Numbered from the stretch's first letter, positions 9,590 through 22,315 are shown. The stretch is DNA of 64,000 nucleotides from JBPESP01 sp051710585 (GCA_051710585.1 JBPESP010000004.1:1-64000), one strand, 5' to 3'. Program-made: numbers and translations. The notes: a model not told the origin generated them from the sequence alone.

Positions 9590-10144
9590 TCAAAGGCGAT
9601 ACCAAATTCCAGGGAACAAATCCATACAAAGAGAATTCAGGGCGTAAAGAATAAGGATTACGATCATCGCCGAAAAATCAATTCCGCCCATGGCCGGTAG
9701 AATGCGGCGGATAGGGTACATCACCGGTTCGCTTAATTGATAAAGGATCACGTCCATCGGACTGCGTCCCTGGCTGACCCAACTAAGTAATGAGCGGATA
9801 ATTACCACCCAGAATACCAGTTTGCCAGTCGCCTTTAACAGAGCTAGAATGCCGATCAGTAAATAAATAGGATCAAGGATTAGGACATGCATCTCAATCA
9901 GCGTCAGCAACGGAAATTTAACCATCGCCAAAATAAATGCCAATAGAAGCGAGGCGATGTCTAGGGGTTCGATGGCTAGAATAATCCTGCGCAGCGGCCC
10001 AATTATCGGTTGGGTAATTTTGACAATAAATTGCGAAAAAGGATTATAAAAGTCGCAGCACGTCCACTGCATCGAGATGCGTAGTAGCAGTAGCATAATA
10101 TAGAGATCAATTAGAGTTTTAACTAAAAACGTCAGAGTCAGCAT
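9590..10144 (-). CDS. yggT: YggT family inner-membrane protein
   Basis: The 184-residue protein matches E. coli YggT (188 residues) over its full length. It is strongly hydrophobic, with about four to five membrane segments arranged as two YGGT repeats; the repeat signature P-x-R-R-I is seen twice (GPLRRIILAIEPLD and YPIRRILPAMGGID). Its precise role is not established; in E. coli the family has been linked to osmotic or K+ handling. An AAGGA sits about 12 bases before the ATG. It is notable that this gene is intact while its neighbours on both sides, proC and yggS upstream and hemW-rdgB-yggU downstream, are dead or missing. Confidence 0.93.
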   Translation of the reverse strand: MLTLTFLVKTLIDLYIMLLLLRISMQWTCCDFYNPFSQFIVKITQPIIGPLRRIILAIEPLDIASLLLAFILAMVKFPLLTLIEMHVLILDPIYLLIGILALLKATGKLVFWVVIIRSLLSWVSQGRSPMDVILYQLSEPVMYPIRRILPAMGGIDFSAMIVILILYALNSLCMDLFPGIWYRL

Positions 10145-10149
10145 AAGAA

Positions 10150-10880
10150 GGTAATGTCCTTAATCAGGTTAAAAACGCCGCGTCGGCGACAATACTCAGA
10201 ACAATTCTCCATTTCTTCAAAGAGCGAGGCTGTCGCGTACCTACCGCTAGCAGCGCTAGGTACTACGGTGCGACTTCTGCTGCTCTAAAAATAGTAGTGC
10301 CACGGCGGGTGGTGTTTCCTTTCGAGATTATACATTCTGTCACAGTGTGACAAAGAGGTATCCCACTGTCTCTACGGGTAACTAGTCGGTGGCTATTATG
10401 CTATTAATATCGCTATTCTCTTTCAGCCAGGATAGTTTTCCCACCACCACGTTAATTAGGTCCTGAAAGCCCTGCCCTCCTCACGGGTCTATCGGTGCGT
10501 ACAAGCTGCTTATCTTTCAGACCATTAGATAGGAGGAGTATTTAGGGATCACTCAAAATAGGAATATTTTTACCCATAAGCGCAAAACCCGGCTCACGGT
10601 AACACCTGCGGCAATGGAAAGCATCAGTTTTCCATAAAAAATCTATCTCTCTATGCAGAGTAATTTTGTAGACTTGGATAAATCAACTATGCTTTAAATG
10701 ACAGTATCATTACATCTACTGTGCGTATGCTGTACTGGGCTGTGGAAGGCGCAAAACATAATTAAATTTATGGATAATCTTTATCCATCAGTCTGGTTAT
10801 TATAGCTTGCGTCACATTAGTTGTACTGATAAAGATAATGTTAGTCTTGTTGCAGACTATTCCTTGTTAAGTTTTTTTTA
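10150..10880 (-). pseudogene. proC: proC remnant (pyrroline-5-carboxylate reductase)
   Basis: The best fragment is at about 10,575-10,635 (minus strand), reading KLMLSIAAGVTVSRVL, which matches the VVSIAAGVTLDQLARAL segment of ProC. A second fragment near 10,300 reads RRGTTIFRAAEV, corresponding to PGGTTIEAVRVL near the C-terminus. Stops and frame changes separate them. ProC makes proline from pyrroline-5-carboxylate. It sits between yggS and yggT, the arrangement found in Yersinia- and Serratia-type genomes but not in E. coli. Loss implies that proline comes from elsewhere, if no second copy exists. Confidence 0.7.
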
Positions 10881-10895
10881 GGTGATGATATTAAC

Positions 10896-11598
10896 CTATC
10901 CTCTAGCACAAAAAATTGCATTCCCAATACGCACTAGCGTACTGCCAACGGCAATGACTGCTGACTTATCGTCCATCATGCCAACCGACAGTATATCTAC
11001 ATCGGGATAAACGCAGTTTAAGGCCTCATACAGGGGGAGAAATGTGCTTGAAGACGACCCCTCAATTGGCGCGGGAAAATCCTTCTCCGGTACTGGTATT
11101 GCCATTAGACCACGCAATCTCAGGTGCAGATATTCTGTTATCAACGCTGCCAGCATCAACATCTCTTCGGGAGCTATACCAGCTTTGGCGGCTTCGCCGC
11201 TGATGTTGATTTGAATCAGCACGTTTAGCAGTAGACATCCCGCCGGCCGCTAATCGTTCAAGCGCCGTGCCAACCGTGAGCGGTCCAGTATGGCACCAAT
11301 CAATTTTTTTTTGCAACCGTACGGATTTTATTGACCTATAACGGACCGATAAAGTGCCATATAAAACCGGTACTTTTTGGACGTTCGCGGAACCAGTTTA
11401 TTTTTTTTACGCCCTCTTACATATAATTTTCCAAGAAGGGCTCGCTGTTCTGCCTCGATAGCGGTTTTGATCACTATCACTGTTTTTTATTTTACTAACG
11501 GCAAGCAAGATAGTATACTTTGGATCGCGGCCGCGATATTGCGCAGTCATGCAGATTTTCCGATGAACGCGTTGTAGATTTTGCTTAATAATGCTCAT
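10896..11598 (-). pseudogene. yggS: yggS remnant (PLP homeostasis protein)
   Basis: Three fragments in different frames follow the order of YggS: NLQRVHRKI ... ILLAVSKIKNSD (11,460-11,598; the Lys of AVSK binds PLP in the family), KKIDWCHTGPL (about 11,285-11,316), and LIQINISGEAAKAGI through LRLRGLMAIPVPE to AAGS-like and VRIGNAIFCARG at the end (10,896-11,222). The middle, between the PLP Lys and WCHT, is shortened and frames shift at least twice. The 3' half of about 108 codons remains open but lacks the PLP-binding part. Confidence 0.85.
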
Positions 11599-11614
11599 AG
11601 TTTCAGGAGGTCAT

Positions 11615-11940
11615 ATGGAATTGGATAATTTGGTACACTATGGTAGCCATAGTGTAAGCATAATGCTTTTCGATCTGCACTTTTCTCCTGGCCGCTATCG
11701 TTGATAATTCGCGTGGATGGATCTTCTGCGGCCGCTGGAAGCGTTGACGTTGACCAATGATGCTATCGCCGATGGCGTACACTGCAGTTTTCTATGGGGT
11801 GGTACTTTAACTGATAGCTCTAAAACTGGTAGTATTCCTGTTTGGCGCTATGTGGAGCGTTTAAAACATTAATTACGGCCCAAAATGCGCTAGTTAAGAA
11901 TGCCGATGAGGATAAGAGTTACCATTTTCATTATTCTTAT
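11615..11940 (+). pseudogene. yggR: yggR remnant (PilT-like ATPase), N-terminal part only
   Basis: An intact ribosome site (CAGGAGGTCAT) precedes ATG 11,615. The frame reads MELDNLV ... FDLHFSPGRYR and stops at 11,702; after the stop it continues WMDLLRPLEALTLTND. This resembles the YggR N-terminus (LSVKHNVSDLHLC ... GRMEAAPF). The Walker A region and everything beyond are not found, so the gene is stopped and truncated. YggR is divergent from yggS in E. coli, and the same arrangement is seen here, which strengthens the weak similarity. Confidence 0.55.
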
Positions 11941-12339
11941 CATCGACACATTATTAACGTCTTTGCTACAGAGGAAATTCGATATCCTGCTCCATAACCA
12001 CCAATGTATGGATTACCTCTTTAGAGGGGGGGTTCAAAAACATTAGCATGGATATTTTCAATAATATCGGCTTCTTTAAAATTAAAGAAGCGTAGGTTTT
12101 TCGAGCTTAAGAGTTTAATCTAAAAAAGATCTGTTGTGGTGCTCTGGCAATATGCGGTTTTTTCTTAGTGGAAATTTAGTTTGCTATAGATGCAGGACTA
12201 GAGAATAAAGCAATAAAAAAATACTAGGATCAGTTTGTTTAATGAACAGCTATATGCTGTAAGCAGTATCATTAGCTTAGTGCTGAAAGTGGTTCTCAGC
12301 ATCGCTAAAAAAAGTCTGTAAACTGCCTACATCACCGCG
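11941..12339. other. Decayed DNA, no gene recognised
   Basis: About 400 bases between the yggR remnant and an AraC-type remnant. By E. coli order ruvX, yqgE and gshB would follow yggR, but no signature of them was found here. Confidence 0.45.
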
Positions 12340-12700
12340 CTGGTATTGTTCTAGGCGTAAATATCATAAGGCCTAATTTAACAACACCACAAAAAGTGGT
12401 TACTGTCGTTAAAACTACGTAGCGAAGTAAGATTAAAAATCGACTATGACGCAATAGTCCGTCGCCTTGCATAGACGTAACCGGAGCAAATACTGATGGA
12501 TGCCCATGCCGGTATAGTGTTTGAATATTACCCACAAGGCGCGAGGGTTCAGATCGTACTGGTGGCAAAAAACTTCTAAGCAGCAGAACGATGCTGATAT
12601 CAACTGCGCAATATAATCAAGAGCAAATTTTATTATTCGGCGTTTGAAATATATAGGCTTTAGGTGGGTAACAGAATGTTTTTCTATGAACCCCAACTAA
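12340..12700 (-). pseudogene. AraC-family transcription regulator remnant (C-terminal HTH domain)
   Basis: On the minus strand an open stretch (12,433-12,696) reads QYDLNPRALWVIFKHYTGMGIHQYLLRLRLCKA in pieces that fit the first helix-turn-helix of AraC regulators (L-x-R-x-F-K-x-x-x-G-M-x-x-x-x-Y-L-x-x-x-R). After a stop, a shifted frame gives SFNDSNHFL, the second HTH (GFNDSNHFSRCFK). The sensor domain is missing or unrecognisable. It is therefore an AraC-type pseudogene; which member is not determinable. It is the only recognisable gene trace in the following 10 kb. Confidence 0.6.
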
Positions 12701-13871
12701 AAAAACGGGATTTTGCTCAACAACATCGAGAGCAAATCGGATTTCGTACATTCCTTACTATTGAATATCGACACTTTAGTGCAAAATCGCTATCTAAGAT
12801 GCACTTAAGCACTAGTTCTAGCGCTTTTCTGTACCTGTTCTCAGATTGAAAAAACAACGTCTGTCAATTAATGTTCAGGAGTAAGTGGCTTAGAATTGCT
12901 ACAAAATATCATCCAAGGCCAAATCATTAACTGATTTGTAACCGTAGCGGTTGTCGTAGTATTGATCTAGAATACATCACTGCAAATGATAGGGTTTATA
13001 GAGCAGATCATCAATGAATGTATAGAAGATTATTGCGCTAGATAAAGAGAATTTCGCCAACTTTATGATAGTACTGTAAAAAAAGATACCTGTGGCTGGA
13101 GATTCGCAACGGTAAGTGCTTTTCCCCGTTAAAATAATAAAAAATCCTACACCTCAAGGTCATTCATGTCGTTATATTTTTAAGCTTAAAAGTAATAGAA
13201 ATTATTCCTTAATTCTAAAAAAATAATTATCTGATGATCGTTGCAAAACCTATTTTTAGAGCGGCAAGGCTGGAGTATGACTCCCTTCGTTGTACTTGCC
13301 CTATGTCGAGACTATTGCAAGCTAGATCTCTCTGGCACAATATTTTCGGTATATGGGATAATTCATGTCGGAACTGCATGGAAAATTAATTACTATTGGT
13401 AATTCAGGCGATCACAGTATCCATAATAATTTTATCAAGCTCTTTTAGTTAATTATATCCTAAAATAATCTCAGTCAGTTCTAGGAACTTCTCACGGTTA
13501 GCGTCGCTATTATACTTATAATACACCTTATACAGAATAATAAGTAATCATAGATTTACTCGTCGCTAACGGGATATTTTCCGGCGATGGATTATACTGC
13601 TCAAGCACGTCAAAAGTGTGAAGAAAAAGTTTTAGCCTGTTCACATAAACATGAGTGACTTACCAGTGAATCTGTCGCCCACCTAGCATTTCGCCTGCCA
13701 GGAATAGCGCGATACCCTGCAAAAAACAGAAACTGTTGAGTGATAGACACGGCATGTTCAGCAGATTAATACTTTTTTTAAACAGGCAATGGTCATCGTC
13801 GCAAAAAAAATAAACAGTACTACTGCATGGGGATGCGATACTGATCGTTAAAGACATAAATTGCTTGATCT

Positions 13872-13914
13872 ATTTTCAAACAGCACTTTCTTCCAGAAAG
13901 TGCTGTTTGAAAAT
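13872..13914. repeat. Perfect 20-bp inverted repeat, 3-base loop
   Basis: Left arm 13,872-13,891 and right arm 13,895-13,914 are exact reverse complements around the loop TCC. The arms have AT-rich ends and a central CAGCACTT. No gene is recognised on either side. It could be a relic of a terminator, although the T-run after the stem is short. Confidence 0.85.
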
Positions 13915-15856
13915 CTTATTGTAGCAGGAGTGATTCACCGGTAGCTTTAGTGTCTAAAGAATTATCATGATAAAATAATGTCATTTCAGATACCTAAATG
14001 CATGACAAATAGGCCTTATCTTAAGGCTGCGATAAGGCCGTTCACTTTCAATTCCTGATAATGAACACCGTATTACGGTTTTTCTAGGCTTTACCCTCGT
14101 TACTAAATGTACAAAATAACATAATGCTGCCGGCATATCCAAGGTCGGCGCCTCAGTCATTAACTGCTGGCACCATTGTACGTACGGTTTTTAACATAAG
14201 GTTCTAACCAATAACAATAACCTACCAAATATTAGTTACCATGGGATGATTGAGGATAATAATCAGTGGTTTACTGGACAGTGAGACTCTAGTGACACGC
14301 GTCAGTGCGCTATTACGTAAGCATTATAATAGTGTTTACACATGATTTAAAATAGAATTATGACTAAAGACGTATTTCATACGTAGGGACGCATTGATAC
14401 CATCAATAAACTGGCGTGTTAGTGTGTGGCAGTTTTTTTATCCGTGAATTTCAGAAATTGTTAGTTGCCTGGGCTGTTTTTCAGCCTACCACGGCACCAT
14501 CGAGCCCAAATTTCTGGATTTTTGATATCGGATTAAGGCCATGGTGGTACAACGCAAAATTTCATATGGCACGGCGTTCCGAGATGGAAAAAAAGATACA
14601 GAAATCTCCTAGTTATCGCTCTGCTGCTGACGTTGATGCATCCCCGCGACCGGAATAATAACGCCACCTTTAACGCTGAGTATTAGAGTAACCTGATCAG
14701 CAATGAAGATACTCTATAAATGCTCTAAATGCTGACTGTAGCAACAACCAAAAATAGAAAATACCGCTTATTTTCTGGTAACCTCACCTAAATAGCTGAG
14801 CTTTCCCATGGAGACTGGGAAAGGGATGAGGATGCTCAGTGATATTTACGGCTGGTTGTTGTGCCGCTGCATCAAGATGTATCTATAAACTGCAGATGAC
14901 CACCACTTATATCATCAAAAACTACCCGGGCCCCTCTGAGCATTGATATCCGGCATGCTTATTATGATACTTAAAGGAGGTCGAATAAAAGCATCCGGTC
15001 CACTAGGAAGGTTTATCTATTTTGATTGGAGGGACGTGACGCACTTGGCTATTTTCCAAAATGAGCAAGTACTGCCATTCGGTGATGTAGCTTACTTGGT
15101 ACATTGTGGCACCACATCATTTCAGTGCATAAGAGAGGTTATAGTGGATGGCTGTAATAACAGAATGCCTCTTTCAGACCTGGCGGAGTTTAAAACGCTG
15201 CTTTTTAAATTGCTATACACCATTTTTTACGACTTTTCAGGGTGAAAAAACTACTAGAAACAGGCGGAAAATATCTGGCTGCCCTAACACGCCTTCTGTA
15301 AGCGCTAACGACATTGTTTCTAGGCCGCAAATCCATAACATCATCCGCTTAATTAAGCGATAGGCTCTTTATCCTGATAAGCTTGATTCCTGTGCCTAGC
15401 TAGCTTTTGTATTGGCACCAGACCAAATTCGGGTGCTAGTATAGAAGGACGGCTAGAGCTATTTAAAAAACATTATCGCCTGAGATTTAGCAGAGTTTTT
15501 TTTAAAAAATTACCGCTTCCAGGTACAAGTATAGACTATTCTGCCGCGGGGCGCTAACAAGGAAGAGAAATATGCTGCTATAGGCGCTATGTGATTTGCT
15601 GTATAGCGGTGGCAACACTATCCACGAATATATATTATTCTATCCAGTTTTAGTCCCCCCTCACATAAGGATAGATAAACTTATTTCCAGTATATCATAC
15701 AGAGATGTAAAAGCACTTAATCTAGAGTCATTCTAGGCGAGACCAGCCAGATGAACGGTAAAAGCAGCACAAATTACCCTTACTTGGCAAGGTGCGTAAT
15801 TAAGATTTGCCACGAGCTAACCTCCAGTGAGCTACTAGCAGCTGGCAGTATAAAAA

Positions 15857-15896
15857 ACAATAGCCCTATAGTTAATAATAACTATAGGGCTATTGT
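15857..15896. repeat. Perfect 18-bp inverted repeat, 4-base loop
   Basis: Arms 15,857-15,874 and 15,879-15,896 pair without mismatch around ATAA. The core is TAGCCCTATAG. It lies in eroded DNA without recognised neighbours. Confidence 0.85.
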
Positions 15897-18800
15897 GGAA
15901 ACGCACTACAACACCATCAAGGATGATCATCTAGATTTCCGACCTTAAGCTTGATATTTAAGCTTTTCTAGCAGCTGCTATAATAAAATTAGCATGATGA
16001 TCTTTACAATGAGATAAGAGGATATTACCACCTCACTGTCGGCGATATGCTGTCATCATTGCTAGTGAATCCGATCAGGCAAACTACATATTATTACTCA
16101 TTCACTTTTTTGTGATAACCTAAGCCTGCCGGCCGGAGGATTATGCCATACACCATTCTACTCAGCTTGGGGCAAAAATCTTAGTATATTATGAAGCCTG
16201 GTAGCGCATGCCTACCATTATACCCTTATCAGACTTGAATAGTATAGCACCAACGTTACCCGCGATCGCCATCTGTTGGAAGGATTTCGCAATTTAACTC
16301 AGGCGGCATATCAGCAGCTACTACGCAGCGACACCCTCTCAATCACCAAGTAGGTGCGAAAGTTATAACAAGTACAGACTAGAATTGCCCGACGGCATTA
16401 GGATATCTTATGAACTATGATTTTGGTTAAGCTAGCTAATTTTTCTTACCATTATTATAATACGAGCAGACGCAATGTGGCCTGACGTTCATTGAACAGC
16501 ATATTCACGCTATATTATGCGACACTGGCAAATACCTCCTGGGTTAGCTATAGAGGCACTAAAAATTATGCTGCAACCCATTCTTACGCAAGGAAAAGTT
16601 TTCTTCCTGATCTTACGAAGATGATGAAAAACGCTACTGGGAGAGGCCTATACTTATTAACCCCTGGCGCTATTTGAAGCTGCTAGCTCTTATTGCCGCT
16701 AGGTTAGGTATGTTGCCACCAAACGCCAAGGATTTACTAGCGGAGTTATCTTCTACAAACCTGAAGAGTAACGCTAAAATCTACTTATCCAGGCAAAAAT
16801 ATTTATATTAAGGTGCTGATAATCTAGGCCAGCGAAAGCCGGCTTGCTGCCGTTCTATACGTTGAACCTGGTGATATACTTGTAGATAGGATGCGCAAAC
16901 GAAAAAAACTGTACTGCACTAGCCAATACACGCGATCTATAAAATGCACTAAATTAAAAGTATTGATTGAAGGGTATTACGCGGTGCTAATATCTCAAAA
17001 AAAACTGCTTACCAATCAGTAGCAGTAGTCGTGCAATGCTTTTTATAATTATGAATGTAGTCAAAATATGCTTTGATAGCTAAACAATGAGGGAGGGCTC
17101 AAACAGTTTAAAACGCTGGAAAGAGTGCCTTTAGGTGATTTAAATTTTAGCCTACTCAGAAAAGGCGGTCAGTGTCTCACGTTCAGAATGAAGAAAATAA
17201 AAAACTTTTTGATATCAGCGACGCCGTGGTAGCGATCTCTTAAATTACTGGATGACGTAGCTGAAGGCGGGCAGGCTAGTATAGGAAATTCCCGGGTCTC
17301 ACTATAGCGGTAACCTAAGCGTCATTGAAGAGGGACCACAGCCTCCCGGCCTAATGGTTTTGAAAGGGTACGCAGGGCTTTTCACTTATACAGTTATAGT
17401 GCGGCAGGGATTAAAGAAGCATAGATGAAGGGGTGTTATTAACGCCAAGCTCGCTGCTGATGTGATGTCGTTTTTCTGCGTGTTAGATGTTCTGAACTAG
17501 ATACATGCGCCGCTACGTAAGGTTATATCAGCGACGGTAGCTCCAGTTCATCACGCCCCTTTACTATGAAGGTTAGCATCCGGTTGTACTAGCGCGATAT
17601 TACCACTGTCGTAAAAAAAGGAAGCTGGCGCATAAGGGGAAACAAAACTGATATAGCTAATACTATATTAGTATTCAATGATCGGGTTGCTGGGTGTCAA
17701 TATACTATTGTCGGCATCGTTCTGGGGTATCGCATTGGATACCTCTAAAGTTGCGAGGTATTAGCCTGCGATAAGGTACTGGGTCAATACCTTGACACGA
17801 TACTACTGAGGTGGAAGACTTCAGGCTAGAAAACTGAATCTACGGCTGTATAGGCTATTTTAAGGTGATAACTAGCGGACGCATATCCAAGCGTTTATAG
17901 TGTCGCTAAAAGCCATACCCCTCGGGTAACTTCACTAAATGTGCGGTTTGCTGCTACTAAAAATTCAGTTATTGGAAGTGGCGCGAGCATGAGGTGTGGT
18001 CTCTTAACGCGGTGACAATAGAGCTGGTGTTTGTCTAAGAAAGTACCGAATAAATTCTGTTTTAGCTAGTAAGTACCGCGCCATATACTAGCATCCTGCT
18101 GGATGGTGTGAGCGTCGACTATCATATATACTCGACCTCTGTACCAGAGTATAGAGAAGGTATTGACTGCATCAATAATCTGGTGGCCTCGGTGAAGTAT
18201 AGAGTCTGCTGTGCAGACGCTTAATGAACCAAAGAGCTTGTTTCTAGCGTAATGAAGCACCTGGATGTTCTCCAACAGGGTTTCTCTCTAACCTGAGAGA
18301 GTATTATCGGTTTTCAGTGACCGTTTGAATTTAAGTAAGTGTGATGTGGTTGTTAGACTGACTGGAAGTATGAAGTCAAGGAAAAAGCTATACCAAAGTT
18401 TGCTGATCGACGGATGACAACGAACGCACTTAATAACCCGAACGGTATTTTTTATGTTCACTCTGCGACTGACAGTATTATGTCGCCCGCCTGTGAGCTG
18501 ATTATTAACTAGACCATACGCCTAGTGACGATAACAGAGGTAAAATGTGGCGCGGGCAGATATTTTTAGGCGGAGGAAATACTGCCGCTCTATGGTAATG
18601 ATACTGAATGCCTGCATGAGGAGGGGAAGTACATGCGTTAATCACCACCGCCATATAAAACATATACTTAACCGCTACGCTGGGTCTCTATGGAATAGAA
18701 TGATAAATGTAGTTATAAAGCCTCTCTAAATAACCTGCCGTTCCTGGAGCCGCTTAAGGGCAGATGCGGTGATATCTTGACGGAGATACAATACGCCAAG

Positions 18801-21800
18801 GTCATTGCGAAAAAAAGTACCTAGTACTGTATTGGTCTTTCTCTAATGTCGCGAAAGCTGATTACGCCTCAGGTTAGTCTAAGAAATCTGACACTGGAAG
18901 CAGGGTATAAAAATATGATGATCACGCTAGTGAACCTGCTAGCAGCGAAAAGCTACGTGCTAACCAGTAAGCGTCTTGCAACTAAATTGCAGAGGTCACA
19001 AAACAGGGCAGAACCTAACAAACACAACTGTAAATCTCAGCCGGTAAAATAACTGACGACATTATTCCATATCGTCGGGATACTGGTTGGTTGATTGGGA
19101 GTGGATGTTGCGAATTTCCACCGATAGAAGTATACTATTATAGTAGTATTATTAGCAGCAGGTGCTGGTTAAGATGATTAACCTTACCGGCGTTATGCGC
19201 CAAAAAATAATTTATAAGTTTGGCCACATCGTTACATTATAGCGTCACCATCGATAATTCCGATGGCATTCCACGGCGGAATGCATGGTATTTTAGGAAA
19301 GTTATTGACTTTTAGTAGAACTTTATTAAAGAGCTATTTAAAGAGTTAAAAACACGTATTCTACCCTAGATGTTATGTTTTAACTACAAGGAGAAAAAAT
19401 GCTCATGAAGGATATTATCACGCTATTTAACATGAGTATTACCTATTTCATGAGGGCGATTAGCTCCTAGCTGACGACGTCAGAAGGACCAATAATTTAC
19501 GCTCGATGGCTAAATAGAATGTAGGAGACGATCATTGATATTAAGACCGAGTAAAAAATCTACCTGTATAACCGCGATGTAATATAACTCGCTATAATAT
19601 ATAGCTAAATGATGTCAGCAATGGGCTTATTTAACAAGCTCAGGAAGAGAATAAAAGCCAAAACTTGCTTAAATAAAAATAGTGCAACTATCTAGGATAA
19701 AACGCTTTTTTAAAAAAAGCTTGAGGCTGTTAAATACAGTTAAACAAACATAAACGCGCCGGATAAGTGGACTAGAAACACTGTTAATGACAATGTCATC
19801 GTATTGACTTGTTAGATGAAAATACTTATTAAATTGAAGATCTAAAATAATAACTATAAATGATGCTAAAATTCTTATGCAGAAAATGCGTTAGTGATAA
19901 AATTTGCTATTTTATAAAAAATGTCTCTACACTAGTACGTTAAAACATCTAATAGTTCCGTAAAATTTATTAGCAAATCAGTTTAAATATAACATTAATA
20001 TCATCGTCAGTTACAAAATTATGTTTGTACTATAAAAAGTAACATAGATATCTTTTATTATATCATGTAAATCTATCCTACGATTAGACATGTAATGTTA
20101 ACTAAAACCTAACCACCGCGTTAGAGTTTTCGCAATATCTATCTTCTAGTTCGTTTGGCAGTAACTTACTATTATATTCATGCAGCCTTAATACGCTTTA
20201 ATAATCCCATAATATATTCTGTGATATTATGAGCTTCTTTGCTGAAGCTTATGTAGCCCGCTACCGGTGTTTGTTCGTTTTTTCAGGCTTAAAAAGCCTT
20301 CTATATGCTTATTTTATCCGGCAACACCACGGCAACTATAAAAAGTAACTGTTCGTATGATAACTATCCTGATCGCTATGGAACCTTACTTCGGCTGGTT
20401 TATACTTCGCGTTTCCTATGCTATCTTATTTTTTTATTGTCAGTCTGCTGTCTTGAGAGAAACGACATAGCCTCCTCCTATGCCAGAGGTTTCCTCGTAA
20501 ATAAATCAATAAAAACCGCAAGGTATATAGCAAGTTTTTCCTGCCCCAGATATACGTCATATCATCTTAGGATACCTTGTTTGGCTCTGTTAAAGGCAAC
20601 TGCTGTTCAAGATAATTTGGAACCGTAATAAGTTTCGGCTGCTAACAACTGACCATTCCAGTTCTTCCATGAGCCTGCCCATGTAATACCGTTCGCTTAT
20701 CGTCTAGCCTGTCAGGACGACTTTTCCAGTATTTGTAATTGCGGTGATGATGAATCTTAAGCACATAGAAGAGTTTAACTAAGGCATATGTACTCTGAGT
20801 TTTCTAATTAAAGAGAAGTATTTCGGAGGAGTCTAATATCAAAAGCGTTCTAGTTTTTTAATATTTTATTTTTTTCAATTAGTTGTATCTTATTCCTGAG
20901 CCCAGGTATTGTAATTTATTCCGAGTTTATGGGAGGGGACTTTTGGCGGTTCCCCTATTGCTCATCATGAAGTTATTTTACCTATCCCATCATCTTAAAA
21001 GGCTGACTTTACGGATTTTGCCGCTTGCGTCGTCGGTATAATTTTTTTTTGATAACCAGTTGAGCGGATTTACATTTGAATTCAGGACTAAAATTTATTT
21101 TTACTACTGCACCTTTCTTATTCTAAAATAAGAATATCACCTCTACAATTAGGTGCCAAAATTTAGTATGCCACTACTACACACTTTATTGGCAGACTCA
21201 AGGATATAACGTGGAGTTTGGCTTAGAACAAGCCAGCATCATTAGTATTATGGCTTATTAGATAATAGAAAAAAGATTATTTAAATTAATAATATTTCGA
21301 AAATAAGAAATATCTTCAAAAACATTCATAATTGACGCTTTTGAGCTAAATGTTACTGATTGTCCTGTTATTGAGGATAAGTAATCTACCCAGAGTGTTA
21401 TGGTTACTATTATTTTTTATCCTGCTGCTTATCATGATTACCATCAATAAAATAATTAAACGCTGATTCCGGCGCTATTATTATATCAGGGTAACTTATT
21501 TTGCAATTATCGCTGATAAATCCATCCTTTGCCACGAATCAGGGTAAACCTGTGCTTTTATACACACCTGCTGGACACCCTTACCGACTCAACGTTAGAC
21601 TGGAACGAGATTTCGTCTGTTCTTGTAGAACCGCATTCCGTTTTATCCGAGCAATCAGTATTGCTAGCGTCCGCTAAGCTGTTTGCTATCATAATCTTAA
21701 TGGATGCCTATTTGAATGTACAGAACTTGCCGGATGCATTAGGGTATAAATACCCCAGAGATGATTTCCAAGGGTATGTGTATACTAGATTGCTATATAC

Positions 21801-22315
21801 CAGCACCAGACTAACCTTGTGCCACAGCCCAGACCGTAGGTATTCTTAGAACAAATAATAAAGGTAAACTTATACCAAAATAGAATTAGGAGTGTTTACT
21901 CTTACTGTATTTCTTGCTGTATAGAATACTTTTACTGCCTAATTGCCGAGGAAAAGGCATTCAGTTACAATTGCTGTAACGTAGCATTATAGAAGAAACC
22001 TTCCAAAGCCTACTGGTGGATAAAGTTATGTAAAACTTGGGTTAGTTTGTCAAGTTGCCGCCTAAAGTGGATTATGACGTAGCCTATATGTCTCAAGTGT
22101 TTATAGGGATGCTTTTTTCTAGTAAGAAAACGGAATATATTACATACAGATCAATATATGGCTAGGATTGGCGTGAAGTTTTATTATCCGGGTAATTATG
22201 TTGAAAGGACGGGCTCTGAGCTATTTAATCGATAAAAGACTGCAAAATATCATATTACCTCAAAATGCCGCTAGAGAGAACCCCACAGCGTTTTTTACTC
22301 TGTTCCATTGTTATT

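Larger units (their letters stand above)
12701..22315. other. Ten-kilobase gene desert (decayed DNA)
   Basis: I found no intact gene and no family I can name in this stretch. The longest open frames are about 100 codons (14,943-15,245, 20,305-20,628 and 21,529-21,849, plus strand). They lack ribosome sites and clear similarity; the first has a regular amphipathic look (GRFIYFDWRDV) that could be a coding relic. Stops are dense in all frames elsewhere. The 12.7-19 kb part has many GC-richer fragments, which suggests old coding sequence; 19.3-21.5 kb is AT-rich. Two perfect hairpins lie at 13,872 and 15,857. The desert may be an eroded accessory region, but its content cannot be read by eye. 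Confidence 0.55.

Noticed and set aside
17280..17420. Stretch tested as a VgrG or phage relic
   Set aside because: Only scattered residues fit, in several frames; not enough to support secretion-system or phage origin.
20305..20628. 107-codon plus-strand frame in the gene desert as a novel gene
   Set aside because: No ribosome site, no recognisable family, no regular composition; length is expected by chance in 10 kb of DNA.
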